Below are positions 3,995 through 5,661 of a stretch of DNA of 5,661 nt, one piece after another. Source of the stretch: Clostridia bacterium (GTDB taxonomy: Bacteria; Bacillota; Clostridia; Christensenellales; CAG-138). Position 1 is the stretch's first letter. The number at the start of each line of letters is the position of its first letter. Under the pieces are notes generated by a model that saw nothing but the letters and a program-made list of their open reading frames with translations, was not told the DNA's origin and made no database searches. The position numbers and the translations under genes were made by a program. The DNA is taken from contig JAUMVL010000114.1 in NCBI GenBank assembly GCA_030530185.1, forward strand, positions 1 to 5,661. The letters are read 5' to 3'.

Positions 3995-5661
3995 TCAGAA
4001 GTCGAATAACGACATCTGTTTTTTCTTCGGCATACCCGCAAAGCATCCGAGCGCTTCCAACGAGGCAACGATACCGCTGTTGGCGCCGGTCTCCTTGGCA
4101 AAGTCCTCGATCGTCGGATAGACCGCGCCTGTCTTGCGCCGGGCTACGATATCCTCCGCCGCGCCCCCGCCGACGCCGGGGATCGCGTTGAATGGCGGCC
4201 GGATCGCGTCACCCTCGATCAAAAACCGCGTTGCCGCGCTCTTGTAGATGTCCACGTTCAGCATCGGGATGCCCCTTAGGTTCATCTCGTACACGAGCTC
4301 GAGAATCGTTTGCAGTTCCTTGTCCTTCTTCTTTTCACTGTCCGTCTTTTGGTTTGCACCGTCCTCGAGCAGCCGGATTTGATGCAGGACCGCTTCTGGT
4401 CCCCCGACCGACTTGGTGATATCGAACGCATCGGCGCGGACCGTGTAATAGACCGCGTAGAATTCCTTCGGATAGTGCACCTTGTAGTACGCAACGCGGA
4501 ACGACATCATCGTATACGCCGCCGCATGCCCGCGCGGGAACATGTATTTGATCTTCTTGCACGAGCTGATGAACCATTCGGGAATCTTTCCCTCGACCAT
4601 CGCCTGCTCCATCTCGTCGGTCAGACCTTTGCCTTTTCGTACGCGCTCCATGATCTTGAACGACAGCGACGCTTCCATGCCGTGCGCGATCAGATAGTTC
4701 ATGATGTCGTCACGCGTGCACAGCACCTCGTTCAGTTTTGCGATGCCGCCCATGACGAGCGGCTCGGCGTTGTTCAGCCACACGTCCGTGCCGTGCGTCA
4801 GCCCGGCGATACGAACCAGCTCCTCGATCGTCATCGGTCGTGTGTTTTCAAGCACCTGCCGCACAAATCCGGTGCCGAATTCCGGTACGCCGAGCGTGCC
4901 GAGCGAGCAGTTGATCTCCTTCAGGTCAATGTGAAGCGAATCCGTTGACCAGAACAGTTCACGCGTATCGGGATCGTCGAGCGGGATCGAACGCGGATTC
5001 AGCCCGGTGATATCCTCGAGCATCCGAAGCGCTGTCGGATCGTCGTGGCCGAGAATATCGAGTTTGACCAGTCGATCGTCCATCGCATGGAAATCGAAGT
5101 GCGTCGTAATCGTGTTTTTATCGACCTTGTCCGCCGGATACTGCACGGGCGTATAGTCGTAAATCTCGGTAAACTCATCGTTGTCCTTCGGGACAATGAC
5201 GATGCCGCCCGGGTGCTGTCCCGTCGTGACCTTGACGTTCAGGCAGCCTTTGCAGAGCCGCTCGATCTCGGCGCTGCCGTAGGTACGGCCGGTCGCCTCC
5301 TGGAACGAGTAGACGCACTCATAGCCCTTCTTTTCGGCGATGCCGGAAATTGTGCCGGCGCGGAACGCATGTCCCTTGCCGAACATTTCCTCGACGTATT
5401 TGTGCGCAACCGGCTGATACTCGCCGGAAAAGTTCAGATCGATATCGGGCGTTTTATCGCCGTGAAAGCCCAAAAAGACCTCGAACGGAATTTCAAAGCC
5501 GTCCTTTTTCAGATTCGTACCGCAAACCGGGCAGGCCCGATTCGGCAGATCCGCGCCGATCGTATAGACCGTATGATCGACGTTGAAATCCGAAAATCTG
5601 CACTTCGGGCACACATAGTGCGCCGGGAGCGCGTTCACCTCGGTGATGCCGGCCATCGTCG
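3995..5661 (-). CDS. polC: DNA polymerase III alpha subunit, PolC type (C-terminal part; 5' end outside window)
   Basis: PolC is the replicative DNA polymerase of Gram-positive bacteria, made of exonuclease, PHP and polymerase regions and about 1,440 residues long in B. subtilis. Only the last 554 or so residues are here; the frame is still open at the right edge. Counting from the Met at 5656, the fragment begins near TEVNALPAHYVCPKC. It shows a four-cysteine zinc site (Cys16, Cys19, Cys42, Cys45), the catalytic pair Asp71/Asp73 in PDIDLNFSG, TGQHPGG at 145-151, and the third catalytic Asp200 in KLDILGHDDPT. The fingers and the C-terminal helix-hairpin-helix-like segment (IPGVGGGAAEDIV) follow. 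The protein ends in QMSLFDF (547-553), a match to the beta-clamp binding motif. All expected active-site residues are present. The next gene, rny, has its own promoter, so the pair is not an obligate operon. Confidence 0.98.
   Translation of the reverse strand, partial: TMAGITEVNALPAHYVCPKCRFSDFNVDHTVYTIGADLPNRACPVCGTNLKKDGFEIPFEVFLGFHGDKTPDIDLNFSGEYQPVAHKYVEEMFGKGHAFRAGTISGIAEKKGYECVYSFQEATGRTYGSAEIERLCKGCLNVKVTTGQHPGGIVIVPKDNDEFTEIYDYTPVQYPADKVDKNTITTHFDFHAMDDRLVKLDILGHDDPTALRMLEDITGLNPRSIPLDDPDTRELFWSTDSLHIDLKEINCSLGTLGVPEFGTGFVRQVLENTRPMTIEELVRIAGLTHGTDVWLNNAEPLVMGGIAKLNEVLCTRDDIMNYLIAHGMEASLSFKIMERVRKGKGLTDEMEQAMVEGKIPEWFISSCKKIKYMFPRGHAAAYTMMSFRVAYYKVHYPKEFYAVYYTVRADAFDITKSVGGPEAVLHQIRLLEDGANQKTDSEKKKDKELQTILELVYEMNLRGIPMLNVDIYKSAATRFLIEGDAIRPPFNAIPGVGGGAAEDIVARRKTGAVYPTIEDFAKETGANSGIVASLEALGCFAGMPKKKQMSLFDF

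Noticed and set aside
4310..4948. 212-codon plus-strand frame opposite polC
   Set aside because: It is antisense to highly conserved PolC polymerase sequence and has no independent support.

Overview
The window looks like core chromosome of a low-to-moderate GC Firmicute, most likely a Clostridia-type gut anaerobe. The grounds are a Gram-positive PolC-type replicative polymerase, a full-length RNase Y, sigma-A style promoters (one is a perfect TTGACA-17-TATAAT with an extended -10), strong AGGAGG-like ribosome binding sites and a type I signal peptide of Gram-positive style. This lineage call is inference from protein families, not from a marker search.

Everything recognised as a gene lies on the minus strand, so the reading order runs from high to low coordinates. 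At the right edge (3995-5661) is the C-terminal ~40% of polC, with its zinc-binding cysteines, all three catalytic aspartates and a C-terminal sliding-clamp motif. A 234-base gap follows, holding a good promoter built around a perfect 11-bp inverted repeat and a ~157-nt leader with a hairpin near its end. Next comes rny (2210-3760), the membrane-anchored RNase Y. A terminator hairpin separates it from a cytoplasmic M19-family dipeptidase (1212-2141). The stop codon of the dipeptidase overlaps the -35 box of the tRNA-Trp gene (1096-1169), which ends in an 18-bp-stem terminator that shares its base with the encoded CCA.

The region 766-1059 has no gene. It holds an unusual cluster of small hairpins enclosed by copies of a tRNA T-arm sequence (961-1047), then an AT-rich stretch with candidate promoters. 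The left edge (1-765) is the 5' part of a gene for a secreted, extremely acidic protein with a 30-residue tandem repeat followed by perfect heptads of the YNxxVxx type. It is absent from simple start-to-stop ORF lists because its stop lies outside the window, while its antisense strand gives several long but spurious ORFs.

The genes are mostly housekeeping: replication (polC), mRNA turnover (rny), peptide breakdown (dipeptidase) and translation (tRNA-Trp). They appear to be separately transcribed neighbours rather than one pathway. I see no defence system, mobile element or CRISPR array. The least ordinary items are the acidic repeat/heptad protein, the T-arm-flanked hairpin cluster and the palindrome over the rny promoter.
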